A DNA stretch of 64,000 bases, taken from Micromonospora sp. WMMA1363. GTDB lineage: Bacteria; Actinomycetota; Actinomycetes; Mycobacteriales; Micromonosporaceae. Within the stretch, counting starts at the first letter, position 1; each line of letters opens with the position of its first letter. The notes below the pieces were generated by a model, which worked only from the letters and a program-made list of their open reading frames with translations, ran no database searches and was not told the origin of the DNA. The position numbers were made by a program, and so were the translations under genes. Of this stretch, positions 18,501 to 28,442 are shown in pieces. The stretch covers positions 2,227,001 to 2,291,000 of the forward strand of contig NZ_JAUALB010000001.1 in assembly GCF_030345795.1 (NCBI RefSeq), in the 5' to 3' direction.

Positions 18501-20308
18501 TTCGCCAGCTCGTCGTTGTCGATCACCGGGTACGGCAGCACGATCTGCCGGCAGCTCGCCGGGCCCGGGTCGAGCAGGTTGCCCTCCGGGCCGATGGTCG
18601 ACGCCAGGCTGGTCACCAGCTCCTCGCGGATGGCATCCAGCGGTGGGTTGGTGACCTGGGCGAAGAGCTGGTGGAAGTAGTCGTAGAGCAGCCGCGGCCG
18701 GGTGGACAGCGGCGCGATCGGCGTGTCGGTGCCCATCGAGCCGATCGGCTCGGCACCGGCGCGCGCCATCGGCGCGAGGAGGATCTTCAGCTCCTCCTCG
18801 GTGTAACCGAAGGTCTGTTGGCGGCGCCGGACCGAGTCGTGGGTGTAGACGATGTGCTCGCGGGCCGGCAGGTCGGTCAGCTCGATCAGGCCGGCGTGCA
18901 GCCAGTCGGCGTACGGCCGCGCGGCGGCCAGCTCGGCCTTGATCTCGTCGTCGTGCACGATCCGGCCGGCGGTGGTGTCGACCAGGAACATCCGTCCCGG
19001 CTGGAGGCGCCCCTTGGCGACCACGGTGGCCGGGTCCAGGTCGAGCACGCCCGCCTCGCTACCGAGCACGACGAGTCCGTCCGAGGTCTGCCACCAACGG
19101 CCCGGCCGTAGGCCGTTGCGGTCCAGCACCGCGCCGACGATCTCGCCGTCGGTGAACGCCACCGACGCCGGTCCGTCCCAGGGCTCCATCAGGCTGGCGT
19201 GGAACCGGTAGAAGGCGCGCTTGTCGGCACCCATGTCCGGGTCGTTCTCCCACGCCTCCGGGATCATCATCAGCACCGCGTGCGGCAGGCTGCGCCCGGA
19301 CAGGTGCAGCAGCTCCAGGACCTCGTCGAAGTTGGCCGAGTCGGACGCGGCCGGGGTGCACACCGGGAAGATTCGGCGGAGGTTGCCGGGCAGGTGACCG
19401 CCGGCTACGCCGACGGCTGAGGAGGCACCGGTGAGCATCGACTCTCTTGCCTGCATCCAGTTGCGGTTGCCCCGGATGGTGTTGATCTCACCGTTGTGTG
19501 CGATGAAGCGGTACGGGTGCGCCAGCGGCCAGGACGGAAAGGTGTTGGTGGAGAAGCGGGAGTGCACCAGCGCGATCGCGCTGGCCACGCGCTCGTCGGT
19601 CAGGTCCGGGTAGAACTCGGGCAGTTGGTCCGGGGTGAGCATGCCCTTCCAGACCATCGTCCGAGCGGACAACGACGGGAAGTACGCCGGCACGCCACGC
19701 TCGTCGGACTCCCGTTCGGCCTGCTTGCGGATGCAGAACGCCACCCGATCCAGCTCGATGCCGGCCAGCCGCGAGCCGGCCGGGCCGGCCGGCGAGTCGG
19801 TGAGCCGGTGCGCGGTGAGGAAGAGCTGCCGCACCCGCGGCATCGCCGCGAGGGCCGTCGCTCCGAGGCCGGACGGGTCGACCGGCACGTCCCGCCACCC
19901 GAGCACATCGGCGCCCTCCACCAGGGCGTACTTCTCGACCACCCGACGGGCACGGGCCTCCGCGCCGGCGTCGTCCGGAAAGAAGACCAGGCCGGTCGCG
20001 TACTCGCCGGCCGGCGGGAGCGGAAAGTCCACCGCCGCGCGCAGGAACGCGTCCGGCACCTGGATCATGATCCCCGCACCGTCACCCGTGTTCGGCTCCC
20101 CGCCCCGGGCACCCCGGTGGTCCAGCCGGCAGAGCGCGGCGAGCCCGTTCGCCACGACAGTGTGCGACCGCCGGCCCCGCAGATCCGCCACGAAGGCCAC
20201 CCCGCACGCGTCGTGTTCGTACGCGGGGTCGTAGAGACCGACTGCGGGCGCTCCCGGGCCGCCGTGCTGGACCTGCTGCGAAGTGTTGTGCGGGTACGGA
20301 AAGGCCAC
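15509..20308 (-). CDS. gltB: glutamate synthase large subunit
   Basis: This 1599-aa enzyme transfers the amide of glutamine to 2-oxoglutarate. I chose the GTG at 20308 because ACAGGAGG lies 5 nt upstream; the GTG at 20326 would add six residues. A short propeptide ends before C35 ([10 protein letters not shown]), the N-terminal nucleophile after cleavage. Next come the class II amidotransferase domain, a central domain, the FMN-binding synthase domain ([54 protein letters not shown]), the [13 protein letters not shown]e-S cysteines and a C-terminal beta-helix domain. With GltD it forms the nitrogen-assimilating GOGAT complex. Promoter elements are expected in the 147 bp upstream; TAGACT on the minus strand is a possible -10. 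Confidence 0.96.
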   Translation of the reverse strand: MAFPYPHNTSQQVQHGGPGAPAVGLYDPAYEHDACGVAFVADLRGRRSHTVVANGLAALCRLDHRGARGGEPNTGDGAGIMIQVPDAFLRAAVDFPLPPAGEYATGLVFFPDDAGAEARARRVVEKYALVEGADVLGWRDVPVDPSGLGATALAAMPRVRQLFLTAHRLTDSPAGPAGSRLAGIELDRVAFCIRKQAERESDERGVPAYFPSLSARTMVWKGMLTPDQLPEFYPDLTDERVASAIALVHSRFSTNTFPSWPLAHPYRFIAHNGEINTIRGNRNWMQARESMLTGASSAVGVAGGHLPGNLRRIFPVCTPAASDSANFDEVLELLHLSGRSLPHAVLMMIPEAWENDPDMGADKRAFYRFHASLMEPWDGPASVAFTDGEIVGAVLDRNGLRPGRWWQTSDGLVVLGSEAGVLDLDPATVVAKGRLQPGRMFLVDTTAGRIVHDDEIKAELAAARPYADWLHAGLIELTDLPAREHIVYTHDSVRRRQQTFGYTEEELKILLAPMARAGAEPIGSMGTDTPIAPLSTRPRLLYDYFHQLFAQVTNPPLDAIREELVTSLASTIGPEGNLLDPGPASCRQIVLPYPVIDNDELAKILSIDEDGDLPGFKAVRVSGLYRVREGGAGIKARLTEICRHVSEAIEDGVRILVLSDRDSNADLAPIPALLLTAAVHQHLIREQTRTQVELIVESGDCREVHHAAVLIGYGAAAVNPYLAFESVEDMISTGKLAGVEPAKAVRNYVKALGKGVLKIMSKMGISTVSSYCGAQVFEAVGLDARLVERYFRGTPSKIGGIGLGEIHAEVAARHSRAWPAPGAVATDGLEVGGEYQWRREGELHLFNPQTVFLLQHATRSRQYDIFRQYTAKVDELAAKAGSLRGLFTLRAGVRPPVPIEEVEPAAEIVKRFATGAMSYGSISAEAHETLAIAMNRLGGKSNTGEGGEDVERLSDPERRSAVKQIASGRFGVTTEYLVNADDLQIKMAQGAKPGEGGQLPGNKVWPWIARTRHATPGVGLISPPPHHDIYSIEDLAQLVHDLKCVNPSARVHVKLVSEVGVGTVAAGVAKLKADVILISGHDGGTGASPLNSLKHAGTPWELGLAEAQQTLLLNKLRDRVTVQVDGQLKTGRDVLIAALLGAEEFGFATAPLIVEGCVMMRVCHLDTCPVGIATQNPVLRERFTGRPEFVENFFLFLAEEIRGYLAELGLHSIDEAIGRTELLDVTPAIDHWKAAGLDLAPVLHLPHLPAGTARRGVRAQDHGLELALDNELIALAEPALRAAGSQDEAAGAEPRDVGQVTRVRVEVPVRNEHRSVGAMLGGAVVRRHGGAGLPADTIEFDLSGTAGQSFGAFLPRGVTLRLYGDANDYVGKGLSGGRLVVRPDEAAPFAGADARPGSGAEDQIIAGNTILYGATAGEVFLRGRVGERFAVRNSGAVAVVEGVGDHGCEYMTGGTVVVLGPTGRNFAAGMSGGSAFVWRLDRRRVNTELVDLTPLREQERAVLHGLVQRHFAETDSAVAEELLKRWPEAVEEFTAVVPRDYRRVLEIMRAAEAAGHDVDDAVMNALAAPAASAAHSAPSDSSVPVPPVPRGAAQEVARA

Positions 20309-20455
20309 CGGGCCTCCTGTCGTCACTCAGGTTGAATCTCGGTGGGGGACGACGTCGGCCCTCGGGGGTCACTTGAGTCTACGTTAGGGGGGACGGCGCA
20401 AGGCCAGTGCAGATTGATCACACCTTCCAGAGTCTGGGACGTGTAGTCTCGCGCG

Positions 20456-21301
20456 GTGGATCCGCTGCACAAGGACAGGTTCGCGCGGCTGGAGCGCTTC
20501 TACGACGCGGTGCCCCGCGACGCCGCCCGACCCGAACAGCACGGCGCCCTGGTGCTGTTCGTCCGCGATGGCACCGGTTGGCCGTTCTACGCCCGCCCCC
20601 GGCTCGACACCACCACGTCGCCCGCCCTCGCCGACGTCGCGGCCGTCCGCGAGCGCCAGCGGGAGCTCGGGCTGCCGGAAGCGTTCGAGTGGGTGCACGA
20701 GACCACCCCCGAGTTGCTCGCCGTGGCCCGCTCCGCGGGCCTGTCCGTGCTCGAGGCGCCGTTGATGGTGCTCGATCCGGCCGCCCTGCCGGAAGCGGCC
20801 ACGCTCAGCAGCGTGCCGGTACGACTGCTGGACCCGACGGACGAGGACTTCGCGGCCGCGGTGGCCGCCCGCCGAGCCGTCGCCGCGGTCGGGTTCTCCG
20901 CCGCCGGCACCGACCGCGGGCCGGCCGGGCCGGCCGAGCGCGACGCCGCGCTCACCGGGCTGGACGTCGCCGCCCTGGACGAGGAGGCGACCCGGGTCGC
21001 CGACGGCCGGCGGCTGTCGGCGCTGGCCGGCACGCCCGGCGACGGGGCACTGGCCAGCGGGATGGCGATGCGGGTCGGCGACGTCGCCGAGATAGCCGGG
21101 GTGGCCACCCTGCCGGCCGCCCGCCGCCGCGGTCTCGGTGCCGCGGTCACCGCCGCGCTGGCCCACGCGCTGCTCGCGGCCGGCACCGGCCTGGTCTTCC
21201 TCTCCGCCGGCAGCGAGGAGATCGCCCGGGTCTACCTGCGCGTCGGCTTCCGTCGCATCGGCACCGCCTGCATCGCCGAACCCGCTCCGGTCGTCCCCTG
21301 A
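20456..21301 (+). CDS. GNAT family N-acetyltransferase
   Basis: A 281-aa protein starting with GTG at 20456. The C-terminal half has the GNAT fold with the acetyl-CoA loop RRRGLGAAVTAALAHALL (motif A, near residue 225), followed by FLSAGSEEIARVYLRVGFRRIGTACIA (motif B). The N-terminal 130 residues form a second, degenerate GNAT-like half. Substrate unknown. It is divergent from gltB with 147 bp between them, and converges on the FAD monooxygenase. Confidence 0.85.
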   Translation: MDPLHKDRFARLERFYDAVPRDAARPEQHGALVLFVRDGTGWPFYARPRLDTTTSPALADVAAVRERQRELGLPEAFEWVHETTPELLAVARSAGLSVLEAPLMVLDPAALPEAATLSSVPVRLLDPTDEDFAAAVAARRAVAAVGFSAAGTDRGPAGPAERDAALTGLDVAALDEEATRVADGRRLSALAGTPGDGALASGMAMRVGDVAEIAGVATLPAARRRGLGAAVTAALAHALLAAGTGLVFLSAGSEEIARVYLRVGFRRIGTACIAEPAPVVP

Positions 21302-21447
21302 CCGCAGGCGTGCCCGTGGTGGCCGCTTCTCCTCACCGCCCGCTCTCTCCCATCGCCCGGCTTCCGGCGGCGCCGACATCCCTGTGGGTGGGTCAAGCAG
21401 CGCAACAGGGGCGATTCCTCCCTCGCGAAGCGGACGGCCCCCGCGGT

Positions 21448-21470
21448 GTCCGGCGCGGCGCGCGCCGGAC
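21448..21470. terminator. hairpin between convergent genes
   Basis: A perfect 10-bp stem, GTCCGGCGCG (21448-21457), loop GCG, complement at 21461-21470. It lies between the GNAT gene and the stop of the monooxygenase gene, so it can serve both strands. Confidence 0.65.
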
Positions 21471-21474
21471 GACG

Positions 21475-22662
21475 TCAGGTCGGGGGACGCCATTGCGCCG
21501 CGCTGACGGCGGCGGACGCGCGCAGGCGGGGACTCAGCGCGCCGAGGGCGACGTCGCGGGCGCGCAGGGCAAGCCGGCCCCGGGCCTGGAGCACCGCAGA
21601 CATCCGGCGGCTCTGTCGGACCATAGCGGCAACCCGCGGCCGGCGCACCCGGTCGTACCCGGACACGGCGTCCGGCAGCCGGGACTCGCGCAGGAGCGCG
21701 GCCAGCGTGGCGGCGTCCTCGAAGGCGAGGCAGGCGCCCTGCCCGAGGTGCGGCGGCATGGCGTGCGCGGCGTCACCGAGCAGCGCCACCCCGCCCGGCC
21801 CGGCCGGGAGCCCGTACGCGCGGGGCAACGGACGCAGCTCACGGATCTCCTGCTGCACCAGGTCCGCCGGGTCGGTGGCGTCGAGCAGGTCGGCGATCGG
21901 CGCGGGCCAGCCCGCGTACCAGCGGCGCAACAGGGCGAGCTGGGTTTCCGGCGGCTCCGGCCGGGCGGCGCCGGCGGCGGTGGCCACCCAGTAGATGCCG
22001 CCGCGGTTGGACGTCCCCGACGAGCCCCACTCACCCAACGACGCGGACACGAAGCGGTAGCCTGCGCCGAGCACCTCGCCGGTCGACGACGTTTCGGCGG
22101 ACAGCCGTGGCGCCCGGTACCAGGGGATCACCGCTCGCCAGGCGACGGATCCGGAGCTGGCCACGGCCGCCTCGGGCGCCAGCTGCCGGCGGACCACACT
22201 GTCGATGCCGTCGGCGGCGACCACCAGATCGGCCTCGATCGTGTGTCGGCCGTCGTCGACCGACGGGCGGGAACCTGGCTCGGCACGGACGGTACGCACG
22301 GTCATACCGGTCCGCAGCTCGACCGCGTCCCCAAGCCCGGCGACAAGCGCGTCGTGCAGGTCCTCCCGGTGCACCAGCACCGGCATCCGGTCCGCCGGGG
22401 CGGGACGCGGCTGCACCAGCCAGTGGCCGTCCGGTCGGCGCACGCCCCCGTCGGGCAGCGGTGTCGCGATCGTGTCCAGGCCCGCCCCGAGGCCGAGGGC
22501 GTGCAGCGCGCGGACCCCGTTGGGCCAGAGCACCACGGCCGTGGGCGCTGGACGGATCCGGTCGGCCTGCTCGAGCAGGGTGACTCGCCAGCCCGAACGG
22601 GCCAGCGCGCCGGCAACGGCGAGACCGCCGATGCCGGCACCGACCACGACCGCGCTGCGCAT
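21475..22662 (-). CDS. FAD-dependent monooxygenase
   Basis: A 395-aa flavoprotein hydroxylase. The start is ATG at 22662 (MRSAVVVGAGIGGLAVAGAL), which places the Rossmann GxGxxG motif at the N-terminus; the longer open frame upstream is Pro/Arg-rich and overlaps lgt. The DG motif (VVAADGIDSVVRRQL) and the second FAD motif (VALLGDAAHAMPPHLGQGACLAFEDAATLA) are both intact, as in PHBH-class aromatic hydroxylases. The substrate is unknown. It is 13 nt downstream of the lgt stop and could be in the same transcript. Confidence 0.92.
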   Translation of the reverse strand: MRSAVVVGAGIGGLAVAGALARSGWRVTLLEQADRIRPAPTAVVLWPNGVRALHALGLGAGLDTIATPLPDGGVRRPDGHWLVQPRPAPADRMPVLVHREDLHDALVAGLGDAVELRTGMTVRTVRAEPGSRPSVDDGRHTIEADLVVAADGIDSVVRRQLAPEAAVASSGSVAWRAVIPWYRAPRLSAETSSTGEVLGAGYRFVSASLGEWGSSGTSNRGGIYWVATAAGAARPEPPETQLALLRRWYAGWPAPIADLLDATDPADLVQQEIRELRPLPRAYGLPAGPGGVALLGDAAHAMPPHLGQGACLAFEDAATLAALLRESRLPDAVSGYDRVRRPRVAAMVRQSRRMSAVLQARGRLALRARDVALGALSPRLRASAAVSAAQWRPPT

Positions 22663-22675
22663 GCGGCGCTCCCGC

Positions 22676-23911
22676 TCAGCTGTCGCGGTCGGCGGGACGG
22701 GCGGCGTCCGTCCCCACGTCCCCGGCTGCCGCATCACCGGCCGCCCGGTGGGCCGGCTCGGGCGCCCGACCGGGTGGGTCGCCCGCCGCAGTCCCGTCGG
22801 GCCGGTCGGCGGCGGCACCCGTGGTCTCGGCGTCCCCGGGCCGGTCGGCGGCGGCACCCGTGGTCTCGGCGTCCCCGGCGCGGTCGGCTGGCGTCTCGGC
22901 GGGCACCTCGCCGGTTTCCCGCCAGTGCCGGTACTGCTCCTCGGTGACCACCCGATACCCCTCCGGCGCCACGGGCCGGGATCCCGCCTCCCGGGCGGAC
23001 AGGTCGACCTGGGAGACATCCGAGTCGGGAGCGGGGGTTCCGGTCGCGCCCACCGGGATCAGGTACTCCCGGGGGCCGCGCACCCGCACGAAGTAGAGCA
23101 GCGCGCCGAGGAAGACCACCGCCGCCGTCCAGACGTTCAACCGCACGCCGACAATCGTGTTCGCCTCGTCGGTGCGCATCATCTCGATCCAGAACCGGCC
23201 GACCGTGTAGCCCATCACGTAGAGCGCGAAGGCCCGGCCACGCCCAAGCCTGAGCCGGCGGTCGAGGACGAGGACCAGGGCGGCGACGCCCAGATTCCAC
23301 AACAACTCGTAGGCGAACGTCGGGTGGTAGAGGCCCTCCTCGAGGATGGGCCGCCCGGCGTCGTCCCGCAGCGCCTGGCCCGGGTTGTCCGGGTCCATCC
23401 GGTGGATCTCCAGCCCCCACGGCAGGGTGGTGCGGCCACCGTACAACTCGTTGTTGAACCAGTTGCCGAGCCGGCCGATCGCCTGGGCCAGCGGCAGCCC
23501 CGGGGCGAGCGCGTCGGCCACCACCGCGAACGGGATGCCGAGTTGCCGGGCGGCGATCCACGCGCCGACCGCGCCGCCGGCCACGGCACCCCAGATACCG
23601 AGACCGCCCTCCCAGATCGCGAACGCCTTCAGCGGGTCGCCGCCGGTGCCGAAGTACTTTTCCGGGGAGGTGATCACGTGGTACAGCCGGGCACCGATGA
23701 TTCCCGCGGGCACCGCCCAGACGGCGATATCGAGCACCGCTCCGGGGGCCACCCCGCGCTGGCGCAGCCGCCGCTCGGTGACCCAGCAGGCCACCACGAT
23801 CCCGACGATGATGCAGAGCGCGTACGCCCGGATCGGCACCGGCCCCAACTGCCACACGGCGGTGGTCGGGCTAGGCAGGGCCGCCAGGGGGGTCTGCGAG
23901 GCGAGGGTCAC
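22676..23911 (-). CDS. lgt: prolipoprotein diacylglyceryl transferase
   Basis: Lgt transfers diacylglycerol from phosphatidylglycerol to the lipobox cysteine of preprolipoproteins, the step before LspA (encoded at 60.4-61.1 kb). About seven membrane segments are present. The family signature is IGRLGNWFNNELYGG, and the conserved YHVITSPEKYF and HPTFAYELLWNL segments are seen. The C-terminal 130 residues are a polar cytoplasmic tail containing a tandem duplication of about 13 residues (GDAETTGAAADRP twice); such tails are usual in actinobacterial Lgt. The start GTG at 23911 is the most likely; an upstream start at 23950 exists. Confidence 0.95.
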   Translation of the reverse strand: MTLASQTPLAALPSPTTAVWQLGPVPIRAYALCIIVGIVVACWVTERRLRQRGVAPGAVLDIAVWAVPAGIIGARLYHVITSPEKYFGTGGDPLKAFAIWEGGLGIWGAVAGGAVGAWIAARQLGIPFAVVADALAPGLPLAQAIGRLGNWFNNELYGGRTTLPWGLEIHRMDPDNPGQALRDDAGRPILEEGLYHPTFAYELLWNLGVAALVLVLDRRLRLGRGRAFALYVMGYTVGRFWIEMMRTDEANTIVGVRLNVWTAAVVFLGALLYFVRVRGPREYLIPVGATGTPAPDSDVSQVDLSAREAGSRPVAPEGYRVVTEEQYRHWRETGEVPAETPADRAGDAETTGAAADRPGDAETTGAAADRPDGTAAGDPPGRAPEPAHRAAGDAAAGDVGTDAARPADRDS

Positions 23912-24012
23912 GGGTGCACAGGCTACCTCCGACTGCCCCTTTCGTGGCACCCCGGGCCGGGCAGGGTGTGGTGCGATGACTTCTGGTGGCCGTCGCCGTA
24001 GGCTCCGGTCTC

Positions 24013-24516
24013 ATGAGCGCGCTCACCTGGGCGGTCGCCGCGGTCGTCACCGACGGCGCCGGTCAGGTGCTGCTCTGTCGGCAGGGCCGGGGTGAGCGCC
24101 GGCACGCGCTGCCCGGCGGACGGCTGCGCCCGGGCGAGAGCCCGGCACGGGCGGTAGGTCGGGACATCCGGGCCGAGACCGGCTGGGAGGTCGAGTTGGT
24201 CGACCTGGTCGGGCTGTACCACCTCGCGGAGCCGGCGGCGCGGCCGGCGGGTCGGGGCGGCCCGTTACCCGACGTACTCGTGCACGTCTTCCGGGCGCGC
24301 ACCCGGGGCACGCGCCCGCACGACACGCCTGCCGGCGGCTGTCGGCTCTCCTGGCACGATCCCGCCGCGTTGCCCGAGGCGCTCACGCCGACCACCCGCG
24401 CCGCCCTCGCCGACGCCCTCGCCGGCCGCAGCGGCGTCATCCGCGACTGCCCCCCGGCGCCACCTCCCCCGACCCCCCGTACACCTTCCCCGACGACCCA
24501 CCCAGCCCACCCCTGA
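24013..24516 (+). CDS. NUDIX hydrolase
   Basis: A 167-aa protein from the ATG at 24013 (MSALTWAVAAVVTDGAGQVLL). The NUDIX box is GGRLRPGESPARAVGRDIRAE followed by TGW. The canonical REuxEExGu core reads R-D-I-R-A-E-T-G-W, so the first Glu is Asp and one of the metal-binding pair is Ala; activity may be reduced or altered. The C-terminus is a Pro/Thr-rich tail. It sits alone on the plus strand between lgt and trpA. Substrate unknown. Confidence 0.85.
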   Translation: MSALTWAVAAVVTDGAGQVLLCRQGRGERRHALPGGRLRPGESPARAVGRDIRAETGWEVELVDLVGLYHLAEPAARPAGRGGPLPDVLVHVFRARTRGTRPHDTPAGGCRLSWHDPAALPEALTPTTRAALADALAGRSGVIRDCPPAPPPPTPRTPSPTTHPAHP

Positions 24517-24552
24517 CACGTAAGCCGCCGGCTCGCCCCCCTTGGGGTGCGT

Positions 24553-24567
24553 GCTGCCGCGGGCAGC
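24553..24567. terminator. small hairpin between NUDIX gene and trpA
   Basis: GCTGCC (24553-24558), loop GCG, GGCAGC (24562-24567). It lies in the 172-bp convergent spacer, which otherwise shows nothing. Confidence 0.35.
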
Positions 24568-24688
24568 CGAGTCACCAACCCCCGACACCCGCGATCCCGC
24601 GCTCTGCGTCGCGATGGATGGGGCATCGTCCACGAAGGGGAACAGGAGGAAGCTCGGGATCGGCGCTGGGGGCTGTGGGCGGGCTGGG

Positions 24689-25492
24689 TCAGCGGGTCGG
24701 GGTACGGACTCCTTCCGCCAGCTCACCGGACAGGGCGCGGAGGGCGGACAACCCGGCGTCCTGGTCAGGTGCGTCGAGCAGGCAACGGATCAGCGCGCTG
24801 CCGACGATGACACCGTCGGCGTACCCGGCGACCGTGCCGGCCTGCGCACCGGAGCCAACCCCGAGACCGACACCAACCGGCAGGTCGGTGACCTGCCGGA
24901 CCCGGGAGACCAGGACCGGCGCCGCCGCGGAGGTCTGCGCCCGGGCGCCGGTGACGCCCATGATGGCCGTGGCGTAGACGAACCCTCGGCAGTGGGTGGC
25001 GGTCATCCGCAGCCGGGCGTCGGTGGAGGACGGCGAGACCAGGAACGTCCGGTCCAACCCGTACGCGTCCGATGCGGCCAGCCACTCGTCGGCCTCGTCG
25101 GGGATCAGATCGGGAGTGATCAGACCGGTGCCGCCGGCGGCGGCGAGATCCCGGGCGAAGGTGTCGACGCCGTACTGCTCGACCGGGTTCCAGTAGGTCA
25201 TGGTGACCACCGGGGCGCCGGCCGCCGCGACCGCCTCGACGATCCTCAGGGTGTCCGCGATCCGGACGCCGCCGGCCAGGGCGATGTCACTCGCCCGCTG
25301 GATGACGGGGCCGTCCATCACCGGGTCGGAGTACGGGATCTCCACCTCGACGACGTCCACGCCGGCCTCGACCATGGCGGTCATCGCGGCGATGCTGCCC
25401 TCGACCGTGGGAAACCCGGCCGGCATGCAGCCGACGAGCACCGCCCGGCCGTCGGCGCGGGCCTTGTCGAAGGCGGCCCCGATGCGGCTCAT
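24689..25492 (-). CDS. trpA: tryptophan synthase alpha subunit
   Basis: This 267-aa TIM-barrel enzyme cleaves indole-3-glycerol phosphate to indole, which passes to TrpB. The catalytic Glu and Asp are in VVEVEIPYSDPVMDGPVIQ. Phosphate-binding motifs GVTGARAQTSAA and VGVGLGVGSGAQAGTVAGYADGVIVGSAL are present. The start is ATG at 25492 (MSRIGAAFDKARADGRA). That ATG overlaps the stop of a 27-codon ORF filling the trpB-trpA gap, so translation is likely coupled. Confidence 0.96.
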   Translation of the reverse strand: MSRIGAAFDKARADGRAVLVGCMPAGFPTVEGSIAAMTAMVEAGVDVVEVEIPYSDPVMDGPVIQRASDIALAGGVRIADTLRIVEAVAAAGAPVVTMTYWNPVEQYGVDTFARDLAAAGGTGLITPDLIPDEADEWLAASDAYGLDRTFLVSPSSTDARLRMTATHCRGFVYATAIMGVTGARAQTSAAAPVLVSRVRQVTDLPVGVGLGVGSGAQAGTVAGYADGVIVGSALIRCLLDAPDQDAGLSALRALSGELAEGVRTPTR

Positions 25493-25572
25493 GCCACCGC
25501 CCCCCGTCGGACGGCAACGACACGAGGCCCACCGGCGAAAAATCTGACGATCCGCTCGCTGCGCTCGCTCAT
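25489..25572 (-). CDS. 27-codon micro-ORF linking trpB to trpA
   Basis: The ORF begins MSERSERIVRFFAGGPRVV. Its ATG at 25572 is 8 nt after AAGGAG, which is formed by the last codons of trpB. Its TGA overlaps the ATG of trpA (ATGA). The first codons are a GC-rich repeat (gagcgagcgcagcgagcgg). It may act only as a translational relay that lets ribosomes continue from trpB to trpA. Whether the peptide has a function is unknown. Confidence 0.45.
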   Translation of the reverse strand: MSERSERIVRFFAGGPRVVAVRRGAVA

Positions 25573-25577
25573 GCCCG

Positions 25578-26813
25578 TCACTCCTTGTCGAGGATCCCGA
25601 AGTACTCGCCGGCGGTGTGGACATCCTTGTCGCCCCGCCCGGAGAGGTTGACCACCACCACCGGCTCGCGCCCCAACTCCACGGCGAGTTTCGGGGCGAT
25701 CGCGACCGTGCCGGCGAGCGCGTGCGCGCTCTCGATCGCCGGAATGACCCCCTCGGTGCGGCAGAGCAGCTCGAACGCGGCCATCGCCTCGGCGTCGGTG
25801 ACGGGCAGATAGGTCGCCCGGCCGGTTTCGTGCAGCCAGGCGTGCTCCGGCCCGACGCCCGGGTAGTCCAGCCCGGCGGAGATCGAGTGCGACTCGACGG
25901 TCTGGCCGTCGGTGTCCTGGAGCACGTACGTCCGGGTGCCGTGCAGCACCCCGGACGAGCCACCGGTGATGCTCGCCGCATGCCGGCCGGTCGCCACCCC
26001 GTCTCCCCCGGCCTCGAAGCCGTACAGACGCACGTCCGGGTCGCCGGCGAAGGCGTGGAAGATGCCCAGCGCGTTCGAACCGCCACCGACACAGGCGGTG
26101 ACCGCGTCGGGCAGCGCGCCGGTCAGGTCGAGACACTGCTGCCGGGCCTCGTCGCCGATGCCACGGACGAAATCGCGGACCATCGCGGGGAACGGGTGCG
26201 GGCCGGCGGCGGTGCCGATCAGGTAGTGGGTGCTGTCGACGTTGGCCACCCAGTCCCGCATCGCCTCGTTCATCGCGTCCTTGAGCGTGCGCGACCCGGT
26301 GGTGACCGGCACCACGGTGGCGCCGAGCATCCGCATCCGCGCCACGTTCAGCGCCTGCCGCTGCGTGTCGACCTCACCCATGTAGACCACGCACTCGAGG
26401 TCGAACAGGGCGGCGGCGGTGGCGGTGGCGACCCCGTGCTGACCGGCGCCGGTCTCGGCGATCACGCGCCGCTTGCCCATCCGCTTCGTCAGCAGCGCCT
26501 GACCGAGCACGTTGCGCACCTTGTGCGCGCCCGTGTGGTTGAGGTCCTCCCGCTTGAGCAGCACCCGCGCGCCGGCCCGGGCGGAGAATCGTCGGGCCTC
26601 GTACAGCAGCGACGGGACGCCGGCGTAGTCCCGCAGCAGAGCGGCGAACCCAGCGCGGAACGACTCGTCGGTCATCGCGGTGCGCCACGCGTCGTCCAGC
26701 TCGTCGAGCGCGGCCACCAGGGCCTCGGGGACGAATCGGCCACCGAACCGGCCGAAGTGGCCGGCGGCGTCGGGGTACGGACCGGCCGGGGCGGCCAGCG
26801 CGTCGGCGCTCAT
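25578..26813 (-). CDS. trpB: tryptophan synthase beta subunit
   Basis: A 411-aa PLP enzyme that joins indole with serine. The PLP lysine is in [19 protein letters not shown] and the phosphate-binding loop is GGGSNALG. The region [27 protein letters not shown] is also conserved. Length and motif order are normal. The start is ATG at 26813. It is downstream of trpC by 36 nt and upstream of trpA via a micro-ORF. Confidence 0.97.
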   Translation of the reverse strand: MSADALAAPAGPYPDAAGHFGRFGGRFVPEALVAALDELDDAWRTAMTDESFRAGFAALLRDYAGVPSLLYEARRFSARAGARVLLKREDLNHTGAHKVRNVLGQALLTKRMGKRRVIAETGAGQHGVATATAAALFDLECVVYMGEVDTQRQALNVARMRMLGATVVPVTTGSRTLKDAMNEAMRDWVANVDSTHYLIGTAAGPHPFPAMVRDFVRGIGDEARQQCLDLTGALPDAVTACVGGGSNALGIFHAFAGDPDVRLYGFEAGGDGVATGRHAASITGGSSGVLHGTRTYVLQDTDGQTVESHSISAGLDYPGVGPEHAWLHETGRATYLPVTDAEAMAAFELLCRTEGVIPAIESAHALAGTVAIAPKLAVELGREPVVVVNLSGRGDKDVHTAGEYFGILDKE

Positions 26814-26849
26814 CGCGGTTCCTCTCGCTACGGCTGTCTCCCGGCGCGG

Positions 26850-27713
26850 TCAGCGCGCCGGGCGGGGCGTCGCCGGGTGGTTGCCGGCGTTGACCAGCTC
26901 AGCCACCGCCTCGCGGGGACTCTTCTGGGTGACCAGGCCCTCGCCCACCAGGACCGCGTCGGCGCCGGCCGAGGCGTACCGGATGAGGTCGTGCGGACCC
27001 CGCACACCAGACTCGGCGATCTTGACGACGCTGCTGGGCAGGCCGGGCGCGATCCGCTCGAAGACCGAACGGTCGACCTCCAGGGTGCGCAGGTCGCGGG
27101 CGTTGACCCCGATCACCTGCGCGCCCGCCTCGAGCGCCCGGTCGGCCTCCTCCTCGTCGTGCACCTCGACCAGCGCGGTCATCCCCAACGACTCGATCCG
27201 CTCGAGCAGGCCCACCAGCACGTTCTGCTCCAAGGCCGCCACGATCAGCAGGACCAGGTCGGCCCCGTGCGCCCGGGCCTCGTGCACCTGGTAGCTGGAG
27301 ACCACGAAGTCCTTGCGGAGGACCGGGACGTTCACCGCGGCGCGGACGGCGGCGAGGTCGTCCAGCGAGCCGCCGAACCAGCGCCCCTCGGTGAGGACGC
27401 TGATCGCCCGGGCACCGCCGGCCGCGTAGTCGCCGGCCAGGTCGGCCGGATCGGCGATCTCGGCCAGCCGGCCCTTCGACGGCGACGAGCGCTTGACCTC
27501 GGCGATCACCGCCACACCCGGCTTGCGCAGGGCGGCGTACGCGTCCGCCGGCGGCGGGGCGGCGGATGCCAGCTCCCGGATGCGCTCCAGCGGAACCTGC
27601 TTCTGCCGCCGGGCCACGTCGTCGCGTACGCCGGCCAGAATCTCGTCGAGCACGCTGACAGGCTTCGCCGAACCGGCGTCGTCGCCCTCCGCGTGCGCAC
27701 GCTCAGCAGTCAC
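26850..27713 (-). CDS. trpC: indole-3-glycerol phosphate synthase
   Basis: A 287-aa TIM-barrel enzyme closing the indole ring from CdRP. Catalytic residues lie in [13 protein letters not shown] (Lys), [13 protein letters not shown] (Lys) and [16 protein letters not shown] (Asn/Arg region), and the phosphate site is [12 protein letters not shown] chose the GTG at 27713 because GGGGAG lies 8 nt upstream; the in-frame ATG at 27740 lacks a ribosome-binding site. The N-terminal 25 residues are less conserved. It is the first gene of the compact trpC-trpB-trpA unit. Confidence 0.94.
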   Translation of the reverse strand: MTAERAHAEGDDAGSAKPVSVLDEILAGVRDDVARRQKQVPLERIRELASAAPPPADAYAALRKPGVAVIAEVKRSSPSKGRLAEIADPADLAGDYAAGGARAISVLTEGRWFGGSLDDLAAVRAAVNVPVLRKDFVVSSYQVHEARAHGADLVLLIVAALEQNVLVGLLERIESLGMTALVEVHDEEEADRALEAGAQVIGVNARDLRTLEVDRSVFERIAPGLPSSVVKIAESGVRGPHDLIRYASAGADAVLVGEGLVTQKSPREAVAELVNAGNHPATPRPAR

Positions 27714-28144
27714 CAACGGACTCCCCTCTCCGGGTGTCATGGACCGATGCTAGGGGGCACCACCCGAACCGGACCGCCGGGGGTATGGCGCTACTCACGA
27801 AACGGGCTGCGGCATAATGCCCGACTTCCGGTGAAGGCCGAGTCACGCAGGGCCACCGCGTCCCGTCGACGGCAGCGCTGCCGCCACCTGACGGCCGGAC
27901 CACCCCCGGCATCGACACGATGCTATCCGCCAAGCTCCGCACCCGCCCGGTCGAGGCGACAACACGGCGCCTGTCGATGCTGTGAGCAAGCTCAAGGCCG
28001 AACGGCCCTTCCCAGGTCAGGCCGGCGGACCGAGAGTTGACGTGTCGGTCACGACCGCGAAACGTGAGCGGGTGAGCATCTATCTCGGGCAGACTCGACG
28101 GGGCGTCTACCGAGTCAACACACGATCTCCGCACGAGGTTGATC
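27714..28144. promoter_or_regulatory. divergent region upstream of trpC
   Basis: This 431-bp region separates trpC from a small plus-strand gene. No tryptophan-rich leader peptide or attenuator is seen before trpC. On the plus strand, TTGACG at 28037-28042 may be the -35 box for the small gene. Segments around 27980-28030 have weak coding character on the minus strand (translated piece GLTWEGPFGLELAHSIDRR) but no start or stop fits, so it may be a gene remnant. Nothing else is recognised. Confidence 0.35.
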
Positions 28145-28390
28145 ATGAGCATTGCCGGACCGCACCAGACCATCGGCCTCACCACCATCTCCCGTACCGT
28201 CGCGTCGCTCGCCGTCGGTGTCGTGCACACCCTCGAGCGCGCCGTCATCGGCGAGGGCCGCACGCGCACCGCCCGAGGCAACGCGTGGGAGGCCGTCTGC
28301 GCCGACCGGGCCCGGGCAAACCAGCGGGCGGAGCTCGACCGCCTGGTGGCGGAGCTGGCGACGACCCGCGACCACCAGCCGGTAGGCTGA
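28145..28390 (+). CDS. small conserved-type hypothetical protein
   Basis: An 81-aa ORF beginning MSIAGPHQTIGLTTISRTV. GAGG lies 6 nt before the ATG and third codon positions are G/C-rich throughout, both of which support real translation. The sequence is helical, with a hydrophobic N-terminal half and a charged C-terminal half (CADRARANQRAELDRLVAELA). No family was recognised. It converges on the Trp-associated membrane protein gene. Confidence 0.6.
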   Translation: MSIAGPHQTIGLTTISRTVASLAVGVVHTLERAVIGEGRTRTARGNAWEAVCADRARANQRAELDRLVAELATTRDHQPVG

Positions 28391-28442
28391 TCCGGATTCG
28401 GCCACGCACCGCCCCGAACCACCCGTGGGCGCCGGGCCGACG

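Noticed and set aside
16817..19111. 764-codon plus-strand frame opposite gltB
   Set aside because: Antisense shadow of gltB. The minus-strand GltB motifs are continuous through the region.
27714..28144. Tryptophan attenuator/leader peptide upstream of trpC or trpE
   Set aside because: No short ORF with consecutive Trp codons is visible upstream of either gene.
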